NCBI RefSeq assembly: GCF_007997215.1
Contig: NZ_VORW01000013.1
Coordinates: 52,969-116,968, forward strand
Direction of reading: 5' to 3'
Source: Algoriphagus aquimarinus
GTDB taxonomy: Bacteria > Bacteroidota > Bacteroidia > Cytophagales > Cyclobacteriaceae
Length of the DNA stretch: 64,000 nt
Below are positions 44,282 through 53,424 of the stretch, piece by piece; positions within the stretch are counted from its first letter, which is position 1, and each line of letters starts with the position of its first letter. The translations under genes and the position numbers were made by a program. The notes below the pieces were generated by a model that ran no database searches, was not told the DNA's origin, and was given only the letters and a program-made list of their open reading frames with translations.

Positions 44282-45676
44282 ATGAAAGTAAAACAACACA
44301 CCATTAAAAAACAGGTGGAATTATCCGGAGTGGGTCTCCACACGGGAGTCATTTCTAACATGACATTTCTACCTGCACCCCCAAATCACGGATATAAGTT
44401 TCAGCGTATTGACCTGGAAGGCAGGCCAACTGTGGATGCAGATTGCGACCTGGTTGTAGACGTTTCCAGAGGAACTACCTTGGAGCAAAATGGCGCTCGG
44501 GTTTACACGGTAGAGCATGTATTGGCAGCTTTAGTTGGATTAGAGATTGACAACGTCCTTATACAGCTGGATGGTCCAGAACCTCCTATTATGGACGGAT
44601 CTTCCATTCAGTTTATTGAAGTTTTAGAAGAGGCAGGTTTAGAAGAGCAAAATGCACTTCGTCGATTCTACGAAGTACAAGAAAGTATACAGTACAAGGA
44701 TACCGCGCGCGAAGTAGAAATGGTAGCTCTGCCTACTGATAACTACCGAGTGACTGTGATGGTGGATTACAACTCCCCAGTATTAGGTAGTCAGCATGCT
44801 TCTATTACTGACATTGGTCAGTTTAAGTCAGAGATAGCTTCATGTCGTACCTTCTGCTTTTTGCATGAGCTAGAAATGCTTTATAACTCTAACCTAATTA
44901 AAGGTGGAGATTTGAACAATGCCATCGTAGTGGTGGATAGAGTTGTAGAGGAGAAAGAATTGGTTAACCTGGCTAAAATGTTTAACAAGCCAAAGGTTGA
45001 GGTAAGGAAAGAAGGCATTTTAAACAATGTGGATCTTCGCTACCGCAATGAACCTGCAAGACATAAATTACTAGATGTAGTCGGAGATTTGGCTTTGGTT
45101 GGAAGACCACTTAAAGCTCAAATTTTGGCAGCTAGACCTGGGCATGCAGCTAATGTAGCCTTCGCTAAAAAAATAAAACGTGCTATGGAGAAGTCCTCGA
45201 CTTCGCACATTCCATATTACGACCCAAGACTTCCTCCAGTAATGGATATCAATCAAATCAGCAGTATTTTACCTCATAGATATCCATTTCAGTTACTTGA
45301 TAAAATCATCTATTTAGATAATACTGTAGTAGCTGGAGTGAAAAATGTAACTATTAATGAACCGTTTTTTATGGGTCATTTCCCCTCTAATCCAGTAATG
45401 CCAGGTGTATTACAAGTAGAGGCTATGGCTCAAACAGGCGGTATATTAGTATTGAGTACAGTGGATGATCCAGAAAATTACTGGACTTATTTTCTGGGAA
45501 TCGAAAACTGTAAGTTTAGAAAAATGGTTCTTCCTGGTGATACTCTAATTTTTAAATGTGAACTTTTGGCCCCGATAAGAAGGGGTATAGCAAAGATGCG
45601 TGGTGAAGCTTATGTAGGAAATACGCTAGTATGTGAGGCCGTAATGACAGCAAGCATAACCCGAAAAGAATCATGA
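44282..45676 (+). CDS. lpxC/fabZ: LpxC-FabZ bifunctional fusion: UDP-acyl-GlcNAc deacetylase and hydroxyacyl-ACP dehydratase
   Basis: A 464-residue fusion typical of Bacteroidota. Residues of about 1-305 are LpxC: KQVELSGVGLHTG, zinc ligand H in VYTVEHVLAALVG, DGPEPPIMDGSS, and RHKLLDVVGDLAL with the other zinc ligands. Residues of about 320-464 are FabZ: LPHRYPFQLLDKI and FMGHFPSNPVMPGVLQVEAM with catalytic H and E. LpxC commits the cell to lipid A; FabZ makes unsaturated acyl-ACP in fatty acid synthesis. The fusion ties both pathways that compete for hydroxyacyl-ACP. Its stop overlaps the lpxA ATG by 4 bp. Confidence 0.95.
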   Translation: MKVKQHTIKKQVELSGVGLHTGVISNMTFLPAPPNHGYKFQRIDLEGRPTVDADCDLVVDVSRGTTLEQNGARVYTVEHVLAALVGLEIDNVLIQLDGPEPPIMDGSSIQFIEVLEEAGLEEQNALRRFYEVQESIQYKDTAREVEMVALPTDNYRVTVMVDYNSPVLGSQHASITDIGQFKSEIASCRTFCFLHELEMLYNSNLIKGGDLNNAIVVVDRVVEEKELVNLAKMFNKPKVEVRKEGILNNVDLRYRNEPARHKLLDVVGDLALVGRPLKAQILAARPGHAANVAFAKKIKRAMEKSSTSHIPYYDPRLPPVMDINQISSILPHRYPFQLLDKIIYLDNTVVAGVKNVTINEPFFMGHFPSNPVMPGVLQVEAMAQTGGILVLSTVDDPENYWTYFLGIENCKFRKMVLPGDTLIFKCELLAPIRRGIAKMRGEAYVGNTLVCEAVMTASITRKES

Positions 45677-46452
45677 TCAGTCCTTTAGCTCATATTGACC
45701 CAAAAGCAACAATAGGGAAAAATGTTCATATCGATCCATTCACTATGATCGGTGAAAATGTCACTATTGGTGATAATACTTGGATCGGACCTAATGTTAC
45801 CATTTTTTCTGGTGCATCAATAGGGAAAAACTGCAAGATTTTTCCAGGTGCTGTTATAGCAGGAATTCCTCAGGACCTGAAATTCCAAGGTGAAGACTCT
45901 ACCGTAATGATCGGTGACAACACTACTATTAGAGAGTGTGTGACGATCAGCAGAGGAACTGTAGAAAAGCAAACTACTGTCATCGGAAGTCACTGCTTGC
46001 TAATGGCTTACGTCCATGTAGCTCACGATTGTGTAATAGGAAGTCATGTCATTATTGCTAACTCTGTACAGATAGCAGGTCATGTTTCCATCGACGATTG
46101 GGCTATTGTAGGCGGATCAAGTGCAGTGCATCAGTTCGTGAAAATCGGAATGCACGCCATGATATCTGGAGGTTCATTGGTAAGAAAAGACGTCCCTCCA
46201 TTCACTAAAGCTGCGCGTGAGCCACTTTCATACGCAGGTGTTAATTCACTAGGACTTCGAAGAAGAGGCTTTTCAAGCGAATCTATTTCCCACATTCAAG
46301 AAGTATATCGCTATCTTTTCCTTAACAGCATGAACAATAGCCGTGCATTGGAAGAAATCGAAGTAAATCTACCTGCTACCAAAGAAAGAGATGAAATCTT
46401 GAATTTCATTCGCTCATCCGAACGTGGTGTGATGAAAGGATACATCAATTAA
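45673..46452 (+). CDS. lpxA: UDP-N-acetylglucosamine O-acyltransferase
   Basis: A 259-residue hexapeptide-repeat enzyme: ISPLAHIDPKATIGKNVHID, then repeated I/V-G-x-N units, the catalytic histidine in LMAYVHVAHDCVIGSHV, and a C-terminal helical part (LGLRRRGFSSESISHIQEVY). It puts the first acyl chain on UDP-GlcNAc. It overlaps the lpxC/fabZ stop (ATGA) and is followed after 2 bp by an ABC ATPase gene. The operon thus carries lpxD, lpxC, fabZ and lpxA. Confidence 0.95.
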   Translation: MISPLAHIDPKATIGKNVHIDPFTMIGENVTIGDNTWIGPNVTIFSGASIGKNCKIFPGAVIAGIPQDLKFQGEDSTVMIGDNTTIRECVTISRGTVEKQTTVIGSHCLLMAYVHVAHDCVIGSHVIIANSVQIAGHVSIDDWAIVGGSSAVHQFVKIGMHAMISGGSLVRKDVPPFTKAAREPLSYAGVNSLGLRRRGFSSESISHIQEVYRYLFLNSMNNSRALEEIEVNLPATKERDEILNFIRSSERGVMKGYIN

Positions 46453-46454
46453 CT

Positions 46455-47075
46455 ATGCTTAAAATCCACTTAGAAGAAGCTTCAAAGCGCTTCCAATACG
46501 AATGGATTTTTAAAAATCTAAACCTTGAGCTATCTCAAGGCAATTCCCTAGCTATAACTGGAAGTAATGGATCAGGTAAATCTACTCTTCTGAAATGCCT
46601 AAGTGGCTCTACACCTATTTCTTCAGGAAAAATAGACTACATACTTAACGGAAAACCAATCTCAGAAACTGATTGGTTTTCCTATTTGAGTATTTCTGCA
46701 CCATACATGGAAGTGCCGGAAGAATTCAGTCTGGAAGAACTCCTCAATTTCCATTTCAAATTCAAAAAGCCGTTAAACGGGATTTCCTCTAAAGAAATCA
46801 TCGAGCAGCTCTACCTTACTCAGCATACTTCCAAAGCCGTAGGGCAATTCTCCTCTGGAATGAAACAGCGACTTAAATTAGGCTTGGCGCTTTTTTCTGA
46901 TGTCCCTTTAATACTACTTGATGAACCCACTTCCAATCTTGACAAGAAAGGAATAGAATGGTATCAAGAGATGATGAGTGAATATGGTAAGAATAGAATT
47001 TTGGTGATTTGCTCCAATGAGCCGAGAGAATACACTTTTTGTGAACAAAAAATCACGCTTGAAGACTTTAAGTAA
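46455..47075 (+). CDS. ABC transporter ATP-binding protein
   Basis: A 206-residue ATPase with Walker A ITGSNGSGKSTLLKCLSG, signature FSSGMKQRLKLGLALF, and Walker B LILLDEPTSNLDKKG. There is no membrane partner beside it, so its transporter must be encoded elsewhere. Gene order (2 bp behind lpxA) suggests export of an envelope component, but the sequence looks most like CcmA-type short ATPases, so a different cargo is possible. It ends the lipid A operon. Confidence 0.88.
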   Translation: MLKIHLEEASKRFQYEWIFKNLNLELSQGNSLAITGSNGSGKSTLLKCLSGSTPISSGKIDYILNGKPISETDWFSYLSISAPYMEVPEEFSLEELLNFHFKFKKPLNGISSKEIIEQLYLTQHTSKAVGQFSSGMKQRLKLGLALFSDVPLILLDEPTSNLDKKGIEWYQEMMSEYGKNRILVICSNEPREYTFCEQKITLEDFK

Positions 47076-47079
47076 ACAC

Positions 47080-47107
47080 TTGCTTTAAACTTAAATTCCT
47101 ATCTTTA
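47080..47107 (+). promoter_or_regulatory. Promoter of the small lipoprotein gene
   Basis: TTG (47080-47082), a 17-bp spacer and TATCTTTA (47100-47107) approximate the TTG/TAnnTTTG consensus, 27 bp before the ATG at 47135. Confidence 0.5.
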
Positions 47108-47134
47108 ATTCTACAGGAATTAATTATTAAAACC

Positions 47135-47611
47135 ATGAAATCAAACTTTTTCAGATTATTCATCCTGGCTGTTGCCATGATTGCAATTCAAAGTTGCGGT
47201 GGAGATGATCCTACGCCAGATCCGCCTCAGAAAACAGCTGAGGAGATTGCAATTGAAGCCCTAACTGGAACGTGGGGATTGACCGGAGGAGGAACTGTAC
47301 TTCGTGATGGAACCGCAGTCACAGACTTGTATATTGGATTTGAATTGGAATTAAAATCAGGATCAGCCAAAACTTTCACCTCTAAAAACAACAATGACCT
47401 TTTCGACGCATCAGGCACTTGGAGTTTTGCAGGCACCAACTTCGATAAATTCATGCTTTCTGGTATCAAACCGGCAGCTGGAAGAGAAATCTCTTTTACT
47501 CGAAATAATGACAATCTGATATTGACATTTACTATACCAGCTCCTAATGCCAGAATAAATGGCGTATCGGCCGTAGCAGGAAGCTATACTTTTAACTTGC
47601 GAAAGCAGTAG
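47135..47611 (+). CDS. Small uncharacterised lipoprotein, lipocalin-like
   Basis: A 158-residue lipoprotein: signal peptide with lipid cysteine near residue 21 (AIQSCGGDDPTPDPP; the S-C-G-G-D-D start suggests surface export in Bacteroidota), a helix (EEIAIEALTGTWGLTGGG), then about eight short beta-strands (GIKPAAGREISFTRNNDNL, NLILTFTIPAP). The layout resembles the lipocalin-like domains common in Bacteroidota, with no known ligand. It has its own promoter and terminator. Confidence 0.7.
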   Translation: MKSNFFRLFILAVAMIAIQSCGGDDPTPDPPQKTAEEIAIEALTGTWGLTGGGTVLRDGTAVTDLYIGFELELKSGSAKTFTSKNNNDLFDASGTWSFAGTNFDKFMLSGIKPAAGREISFTRNNDNLILTFTIPAPNARINGVSAVAGSYTFNLRKQ

Positions 47612-47635
47612 ATTTAAAAACCACTCATACCAAAC

Positions 47636-47661
47636 AAAAGGGAGCATTACTGCTCCCTTTT
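47636..47661. terminator. Bidirectional terminator between the lipoprotein gene and mutS2
   Basis: AAAAGGGAGCA and TGCTCCCTTTT form an 11-bp stem around TTAC, with T-rich flanks on both strands. It lies between convergent genes and can serve both. Confidence 0.85.
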
Positions 47662-47666
47662 ACTTT

Positions 47667-50054
47667 TTATTTTAAGGTCACTAAAGTAACCCCTGCTCCT
47701 CCCCGATCTGCATGCTCATCCTCCATATGCTGGACTTGGCTCATATCTCTCAGGAAATTTCTTGTCAGATCCCGGAGTATTCCGTTGCCCTTGCCGTGCA
47801 CTATACGTAGATCTTTCAAACCAAGCATAAACCCTTCATCGACAAATGTCTGGATCAAGTGGAGAATCTCTTCACCTCTTTTACCTCTTATATCGAGGTT
47901 GAGAGAATAATCCATCATTTTCTCATTGGTATTGTATCCACTTCGGGACACAGCAGCTTTCTTTTCTTTCTTGACTTCTCTTTGTGATATTTTCTCCAAT
48001 CTCAAAAGCTTAACCTTCGATTTGAGCTCTCCGATAGAAACCTCCAGCTCATTGCCTTTAATACTCAGCACTTCGGCTACGGCCCCATTGTCTTTCACTC
48101 TCACCCAATCTCCTACTGCGATCTTCCCGCCTAAGACCTTAATCTCCGGTGCTTTTACAATGTTCTTCTCAGGCTTTACTTTTTCCTTGAATTCTTCCAG
48201 ATCTTTACGAACCTGCTTCGTAGCTTCCTTCTCTGCCTTGCCTTCTTTGATCTCACGAATAGTCGCCTCAATCTTCTTATTAGCCTGATCTAACAGTTGC
48301 TTTGCCTCTTGCTTGGCTTCTTGGATATAGCGCTTTTTGGTATTCTCCATCGTCTCCTTCAGCTCATTATATTCCTGAAGTCGGGTTTTCAGCAAGTGCT
48401 CCTTAGCTTTCACATCTGCCAGCAAAGTAGCATATTGGTTTTTCTCATTCTCCACCTGTGTAAGCAATCTATCATAGCGAACTCGCTCCTCACCGATTTG
48501 CTCTTTGGCATATTTCAAAATCTCCTTTGGGATACCGATTTTCGAAGCAATCTCCAGAGCGAATGAAGAACCAGGCTTACCAATTTCAAGCTGATAGAGC
48601 GGCTCCAATTTATCCACATCATAGCGCATAGCACCATTCACCATTCCCTGATTCTTATTGGCGATTTGCTTCAAATTACCATAGTGTGTGGTGAGTACGC
48701 CGTATGCTCCCAGCTTATTCAGTGCCAAAAGAATTGATTCAGCGATCGCACCACCAAACTGCGGCTCCGTTCCTGTACCAAATTCATCAATGAAGAGAAT
48801 GGTTTTTTTATTGGAGAAAAGCGAGAAATGCTTCATGCTCATCAAGTGAGAACTGTAAGTACTCAGGTCATTCTCCAGGTTTTGCTCATCTCCTATATCG
48901 ATAAAGAAATTGTCGAAAAGTGAGCTTTTGGAATCAGGATGAACCGGAATCAATATTCCGCACTGCAGCATATACTGAAGCAAAGCCACTGTTTTTAGCG
49001 TTACTGACTTTCCTCCGGCATTTGGCCCTGAGATGACTAGCAATCTCTCATGACCGCTTAGCTTCACGTCAAGGGGGACAATTGTTTTCCCTTGAGTCTT
49101 TAGCGCCATCTCCAAAATAGGATGCCTTGCCTTAGTCCAGATAAGTTGCCTTTCCTTGGTAATTTCCGGTCGACAGCTATCTGTCTTTTGAGCAAATTTT
49201 GCTTTGGCTCGAATAAAATCCATCAAGCCAAGAAAATTAGTCGCCTTTCTTAAGGCTGGTATAGCCGGTCTGATTTTATCAGTCAGCTGAGTCAGGATTT
49301 TGATTATCTCCCGACGCTCCATGTATTCGAGATCTCTGATCTCATTATTGATATCCAAAGCTTCCTCTGGCTCCATGAACACAGTCTGTCCGGTAGCAGA
49401 TTCATCATGAATAAAGCCTCGAAGTTTCCGCTTGTTTTCAGCAGCTACGGGAATCACTAATCTACCTGATCTCACTGTAATTGCGGAATCCTCTGGCGTT
49501 AGCCCTTTTGCTCTGGCTTCTTTGAAGACCCGATCCATTACTTTGCGCAAGCGGCTTTCCTCATAAATAATCTGACTTCGGATCAGCTGCAAATCCTTGC
49601 TTGCGTTGCTTCTCATCTTGCCCTTTTCATCGATAATCAACTCGATGGCTTTGAGCAAGCTCATATCGAGATCCATCAGCAAGCCTAACAATTGGCTTAA
49701 TACAGGATAATCTTCTCCTCTTTTCTGGAAAAAGGAAACACAGCTTCTCAGTGTTTCGAGAGATAACTTAATCTCATAAAAATCCTCAACGTCAAGAAAA
49801 GCATTTTCCAACTTGGCTTTCTCTAAATAAGGATTCAGATTGGTAAAATTGGAAGAGGGAAAAAGCTCACCTGAAATCAGGATCTGGCGAAATTCCTCCG
49901 TCTGATCAAGCAACCTGGTGACCAGATTATAATCAGAAGAAAACGCCAAGCGGTCAACATACTGCTGCCCAAGAAGAGATGTACACTCCGTCTTGAGTAG
50001 TTCTTTAACCTTTAGGAAATTTACTTTTTGTTCGAGATTGCGTGGGTATAGCAT
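47667..50054 (-). CDS. mutS2: Endonuclease MutS2
   Basis: A 795-residue MutS-family ATPase lacking the mismatch-recognition domain. Walker A is SGPNAGGKSVTLKTVALL, Walker B ILFIDEFGTGTEPQFG. A long coiled coil (about 520-620, rich in K/E) is followed by a KOW-like region and a C-terminal Smr nuclease domain with LDIRGKRGEEIL and LRIVHGKGNGILRD. It suppresses homologous recombination and, in some bacteria, rescues collided ribosomes. It overlaps the DUF4296 gene by one base. Confidence 0.93.
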   Translation of the reverse strand: MLYPRNLEQKVNFLKVKELLKTECTSLLGQQYVDRLAFSSDYNLVTRLLDQTEEFRQILISGELFPSSNFTNLNPYLEKAKLENAFLDVEDFYEIKLSLETLRSCVSFFQKRGEDYPVLSQLLGLLMDLDMSLLKAIELIIDEKGKMRSNASKDLQLIRSQIIYEESRLRKVMDRVFKEARAKGLTPEDSAITVRSGRLVIPVAAENKRKLRGFIHDESATGQTVFMEPEEALDINNEIRDLEYMERREIIKILTQLTDKIRPAIPALRKATNFLGLMDFIRAKAKFAQKTDSCRPEITKERQLIWTKARHPILEMALKTQGKTIVPLDVKLSGHERLLVISGPNAGGKSVTLKTVALLQYMLQCGILIPVHPDSKSSLFDNFFIDIGDEQNLENDLSTYSSHLMSMKHFSLFSNKKTILFIDEFGTGTEPQFGGAIAESILLALNKLGAYGVLTTHYGNLKQIANKNQGMVNGAMRYDVDKLEPLYQLEIGKPGSSFALEIASKIGIPKEILKYAKEQIGEERVRYDRLLTQVENEKNQYATLLADVKAKEHLLKTRLQEYNELKETMENTKKRYIQEAKQEAKQLLDQANKKIEATIREIKEGKAEKEATKQVRKDLEEFKEKVKPEKNIVKAPEIKVLGGKIAVGDWVRVKDNGAVAEVLSIKGNELEVSIGELKSKVKLLRLEKISQREVKKEKKAAVSRSGYNTNEKMMDYSLNLDIRGKRGEEILHLIQTFVDEGFMLGLKDLRIVHGKGNGILRDLTRNFLRDMSQVQHMEDEHADRGGAGVTLVTLK

Positions 50055-50404
50055 TAGAATTGGTCTAAAACTCCTCCGGAAGATTCCCTTACTACTAAGG
50101 AATCAACCACACGAGAATAAATCTGCTCCATCTCAGCAGGATCTTGAAGGTAATACAACATGCTTTGTGTGAAAACTGAATCGCTCACTTGATGTTTAAG
50201 AAAAACATCTTTTTCGAGTAGACTATATAGCACCTTAGAAGAGTCGTAGGAAACAGGAATTGCTCCCGTAAGCCCCTCAGTAATATGAATATCTATCAGC
50301 ACCTCTACCATCTTATCCTCAGACAATAAACCCGCTGGCTTATTGCCAGATCCACAACTTCCTAGGGAAAGGAGACAAAAACTTAGTATCAAAAATCTTT
50401 TCAC
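50054..50404 (-). CDS. DUF4296 domain lipoprotein
   Basis: A 116-residue lipoprotein. The signal ends at LLSLGSCGSGN with the lipid cysteine at about 17. The helical part LLSEDKMVEVLIDIHITEGL and YYLQDPAEMEQIYSRVVDSL fit DUF4296, a family of small Bacteroidota lipoproteins of unknown function. It is encoded ahead of mutS2 with a one-base overlap, so the two are probably co-transcribed; the reason is unclear. Confidence 0.8.
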   Translation of the reverse strand: MKRFLILSFCLLSLGSCGSGNKPAGLLSEDKMVEVLIDIHITEGLTGAIPVSYDSSKVLYSLLEKDVFLKHQVSDSVFTQSMLYYLQDPAEMEQIYSRVVDSLVVRESSGGVLDQF

Positions 50405-50510
50405 AGGGCAAAATTAGGTTTTTTTAACGGAAAATCTCCCCACCCTTCATGTAACTGAAATTTTATAATTCAGCTTAGAAGCATAACTTAGGCCGTTCAA
50501 ATCACCAGTC

Positions 50511-51389
50511 ATGAACGAATTATTCAGCAAGCTCAGAAAATACGAAGTCATGATCCGCAAGGTGGCTAATAATCACCTGCAGGGAGAATACCAGTCGCTT
50601 TTCAAAGGATCGGGATTGGAGTTTGATGATCTCCGTCCTTACCAGTATGGAGACGACATTCGTACGATTGAGTGGAAAGTATCTGCTAAGGGACACGGAA
50701 CTTTTGTAAAAACGTTTCGCGAAGACAAAGAACAATCAGTTTTCTTTCTTTTAGACATCAGCGGTAGCCAGGATATTGGGCAGCCGGGAAACAAAAAGAT
50801 CGATCAAGGAAAGATCATCGCAGGTGTATTGACTTTGGCAGCAGTATTTGAAGGAAGTCAAGTAGGTCTGATCAGTTATTCGGATCAAAAGGAAAAACTG
50901 ATCCTACCATCGAAAGGCAGCAAACAAGGCGTGAAAATGATTCGTGGAATATTCAACCATGAGAACAATTCTTTGAAAACAGATCTGAACTCTATGTTCA
51001 TGTTTGCATTGAATTTGATAAAGAAAAGAGCCGTGATCGTGATCATTTCTGATTTCATTGACGAAGGATACGAGAGGCCTTTCAGAGCGCTTGCCGAGCG
51101 TCATGATGTCGTGGCTATACAGCTTACAGATCCTCGTGAGTCGGCTTTGCCTTCATTGGGGATTATTCCTGTTTTTGATAAAGAAAAAGGAAAAACTACC
51201 TGGGTGAATACTGCCTTTGGAAGCTTTTCTAAAAAAATTGCAGATACCTTTACTTCCGAGCGAGAGCATTTAAAAACTATTTGCAAAAAGAACCAAATAA
51301 ACTACCTAGCTATCGATACCACTCAGGACATAGTAGGTCCACTTCTAGAGCTATTTAAGTACCGAAACAAAAGCATGAAACGTGGGTAA
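50511..51389 (+). CDS. DUF58 domain protein (Bat operon)
   Basis: A 292-residue protein with the DUF58 signature GSGLEFDDLRPYQYGDDIRT and IEWKVSAKGHGTFVKTFRED, followed by a VWA-like fold whose MIDAS begins at LLDISGSQDIG. DUF58 proteins work with MoxR ATPases in folding or maturation of envelope complexes. This is the first gene of a Bat-like operon, but no moxR gene precedes it. It overlaps the next gene by 8 bp. Confidence 0.88.
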   Translation: MNELFSKLRKYEVMIRKVANNHLQGEYQSLFKGSGLEFDDLRPYQYGDDIRTIEWKVSAKGHGTFVKTFREDKEQSVFFLLDISGSQDIGQPGNKKIDQGKIIAGVLTLAAVFEGSQVGLISYSDQKEKLILPSKGSKQGVKMIRGIFNHENNSLKTDLNSMFMFALNLIKKRAVIVIISDFIDEGYERPFRALAERHDVVAIQLTDPRESALPSLGIIPVFDKEKGKTTWVNTAFGSFSKKIADTFTSEREHLKTICKKNQINYLAIDTTQDIVGPLLELFKYRNKSMKRG

Positions 51390-52278
51390 AGCGCTCAAAA
51401 TCTTTTTATTTCTTCTGATTCCAGTCCTGAGCAATGCTCAGCAGATCACTGTGAATGGCTATTTCATGCAGGATTCAGCCAAGCTAGGTGAGCGTGTGGG
51501 TTATGTATTAAAAGCTTCCTACCCGGAATCGGTTCAGATTATATTTCCAGATTCTACGTTCGATTTTTCGCCGTTGGTTTTACTGGAAAAGAAAACATAT
51601 ATATCTCATACTCAGGACAGCATCACTCAGGATAGTACGGTATATTATTTGTCTAATTTCTCTCTAGACCCAAGTTCTTACTTGACTTTACCAGTATATG
51701 AACTGGCACGATATGACAGCATAGTTTACTATCCTATGGAAGCTGAACTCAAATTGAAACTTACGTTAGATAGTATTCCTGAGCAGTTAGTATTTCAGGA
51801 AAACAACATCTATCAGCCGCTTGAAAAGTCTTTCAATTGGATCATCATAGGAATTATTATCGGTGTAGTTCTACTTCTCATAGGAGTACTTTACTTCCTT
51901 TTTGCAGATAAAATCCAAGAATACTGGAAAGAAAGAAGAGAGAAAAGACGCTGGACTCAATTTGAGAAAAGATGGAAAACTCAGACTGCTCTGCTATCAG
52001 AAAATCCGTCTATTGAAGCAGCCGATGAAGTCATTGGACTTTGGAAAGGCTATATGGAAAGCATCACTAAGCTTCCGGTAAGAGAATGGACATCTAGCGA
52101 AATCGGAGAAAGAATGGATAATCTAGAGATCTTCAAGGCTCTCCGAGCAATCGATTTGATTATTTACGCAGGTGAGTCTTCGAAAAGTGAGGAAGCTACT
52201 ACCTATTTATTAGAAGTGGCAAGAGAAAATTATCAGGAAAAACAAACCAAAATCACCCATGAGAGAGCAGCTGTCTGA
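51382..52278 (+). CDS. Bat operon membrane protein (DUF4381/BatD-like)
   Basis: A 298-residue protein. A signal peptide (LKIFLFLLIPVLSNAQ) leads to a short extracytoplasmic beta-domain (about 17-150), one membrane helix (about 153-175, IIIGIIIGVVLLLIGVLYFL), and a basic cytoplasmic helical part (YWKERREKRRWTQFEKRWK). The position between DUF58 and VWA genes matches BatD-like or DUF4381 proteins that scaffold the VWA/MoxR complex. The start is a GTG at 51382 that overlaps the DUF58 stop; no ATG is suitable. The end overlaps the VWA gene by 20 bp. Confidence 0.72.
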   Translation: MGKALKIFLFLLIPVLSNAQQITVNGYFMQDSAKLGERVGYVLKASYPESVQIIFPDSTFDFSPLVLLEKKTYISHTQDSITQDSTVYYLSNFSLDPSSYLTLPVYELARYDSIVYYPMEAELKLKLTLDSIPEQLVFQENNIYQPLEKSFNWIIIGIIIGVVLLLIGVLYFLFADKIQEYWKERREKRRWTQFEKRWKTQTALLSENPSIEAADEVIGLWKGYMESITKLPVREWTSSEIGERMDNLEIFKALRAIDLIIYAGESSKSEEATTYLLEVARENYQEKQTKITHERAAV

Positions 52279-53302
52279 ATTCTTTAGCTGGTCTTGGTTT
52301 CAGCCTGAGACCTTTAAAAGCTACGAATGGCAATATCCGATTTTGCTGAATCTTATCTGGATTATCCCAGTGGTCATGCTTTTCCGGACATTCGTCAAAT
52401 TCTTGAAAAACCCGGTTCTGGAGCTTTCCCTGCCTAAACGCGTAGCAAATAACAATCCTTGGACATATTTACGTCTCATACCTGCGGGCTTCTTTTACCT
52501 ATTTCTGATCATGTTAGTCGTGGCTTTAGCTCGCCCTCAGCGAAGTAATGAACGAGTGGAGCAATTTACAGAAGGTATAGACATCATGTTGGTGTTAGAC
52601 ATTTCGGAATCCATGGACTTACAGGATTTCACTCCCAATCGCCTAGAAGCTGCCAAAGCTACCGCTATTGAGTTCATCAATGGCAGAGTTGGAGATCGAA
52701 TAGGAATGGTGGTTTTTGCGGGTGAGGCTTATTCCCTAGCTCCTTTGACCAATGATTATGAATTACTCACTGACCTTGTCAATGAGATTTCTTTTAGTAT
52801 GATGGAAGCAAAAGGAACAGCTATAGGTTCTGCATTGGCATCAGGTACAAATCGAATGAAAGAATCGGAATCTGCATCGAAAGTCATGATTTTATTGAGT
52901 GATGGTGAGAGCAATGCCGGTAATGTTGACCCACTTTTTGCTGCCAACCTCGCATCTGCCTTGGATATTAAGATTTATACCATTGCGATGGGCAAGGATG
53001 GACTGGTACCCTATGGAACGGACTTCTTTGGACGACCTCAGATGGTAGAAAGTTACTTGGATGAATCCACTTTACGAGAGATAGCTAAAATTGGAAATGG
53101 AGAGTTTTTCAGAGCTTCTGACGCTGGAACTTTATTGTCGATTTTCGATAGAATTGACACCCTGGAAAAAACCGAAGTGATCGAAAACCGCTACAAGGAA
53201 ACAGCCGATTATTATAGAACTTACCTATTCTGGGGTTTGATGTTCTTCTTTGTTTGGCTAGGTCTTAAAAGCAGTTTCTTGAACAATTTCTTGCTGGACT
53301 AA
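52259..53302 (+). CDS. VWA domain membrane protein, BatA-like
   Basis: A 347-residue protein. Two membrane helices near the N-terminus (about 25-45 and 76-95) and one at the C-terminus (about 320-340) enclose a von Willebrand A domain with an intact MIDAS: LVLDISESMDLQD, T in APLTNDY, and D in ILLSDGESNAG. It is the BatA-type VWA protein, thought to act with MoxR ATPases in envelope maintenance. BatB, BatC and moxR are absent from the window. It overlaps the previous gene by 20 bp. Confidence 0.85.
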   Translation: MREQLSEFFSWSWFQPETFKSYEWQYPILLNLIWIIPVVMLFRTFVKFLKNPVLELSLPKRVANNNPWTYLRLIPAGFFYLFLIMLVVALARPQRSNERVEQFTEGIDIMLVLDISESMDLQDFTPNRLEAAKATAIEFINGRVGDRIGMVVFAGEAYSLAPLTNDYELLTDLVNEISFSMMEAKGTAIGSALASGTNRMKESESASKVMILLSDGESNAGNVDPLFAANLASALDIKIYTIAMGKDGLVPYGTDFFGRPQMVESYLDESTLREIAKIGNGEFFRASDAGTLLSIFDRIDTLEKTEVIENRYKETADYYRTYLFWGLMFFFVWLGLKSSFLNNFLLD

Positions 53303-53424
53303 TCACAAGTAAGCAGAACTTCAGATTTGAAATTGCCAGAAGATGATATTAGTCACATTTGCGGCTTTCACTCATCATCTGAAGAAATGTGAAAACAAGT
53401 TTAGTTTGCATAAAGCAATTTCTT

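Noticed and set aside
53389..53424. GTG start for hemN adding twelve residues
   Set aside because: The extra residues are not typical of HemN; the ATG at 53425 followed by QLPAELVNKYN fits the family start.
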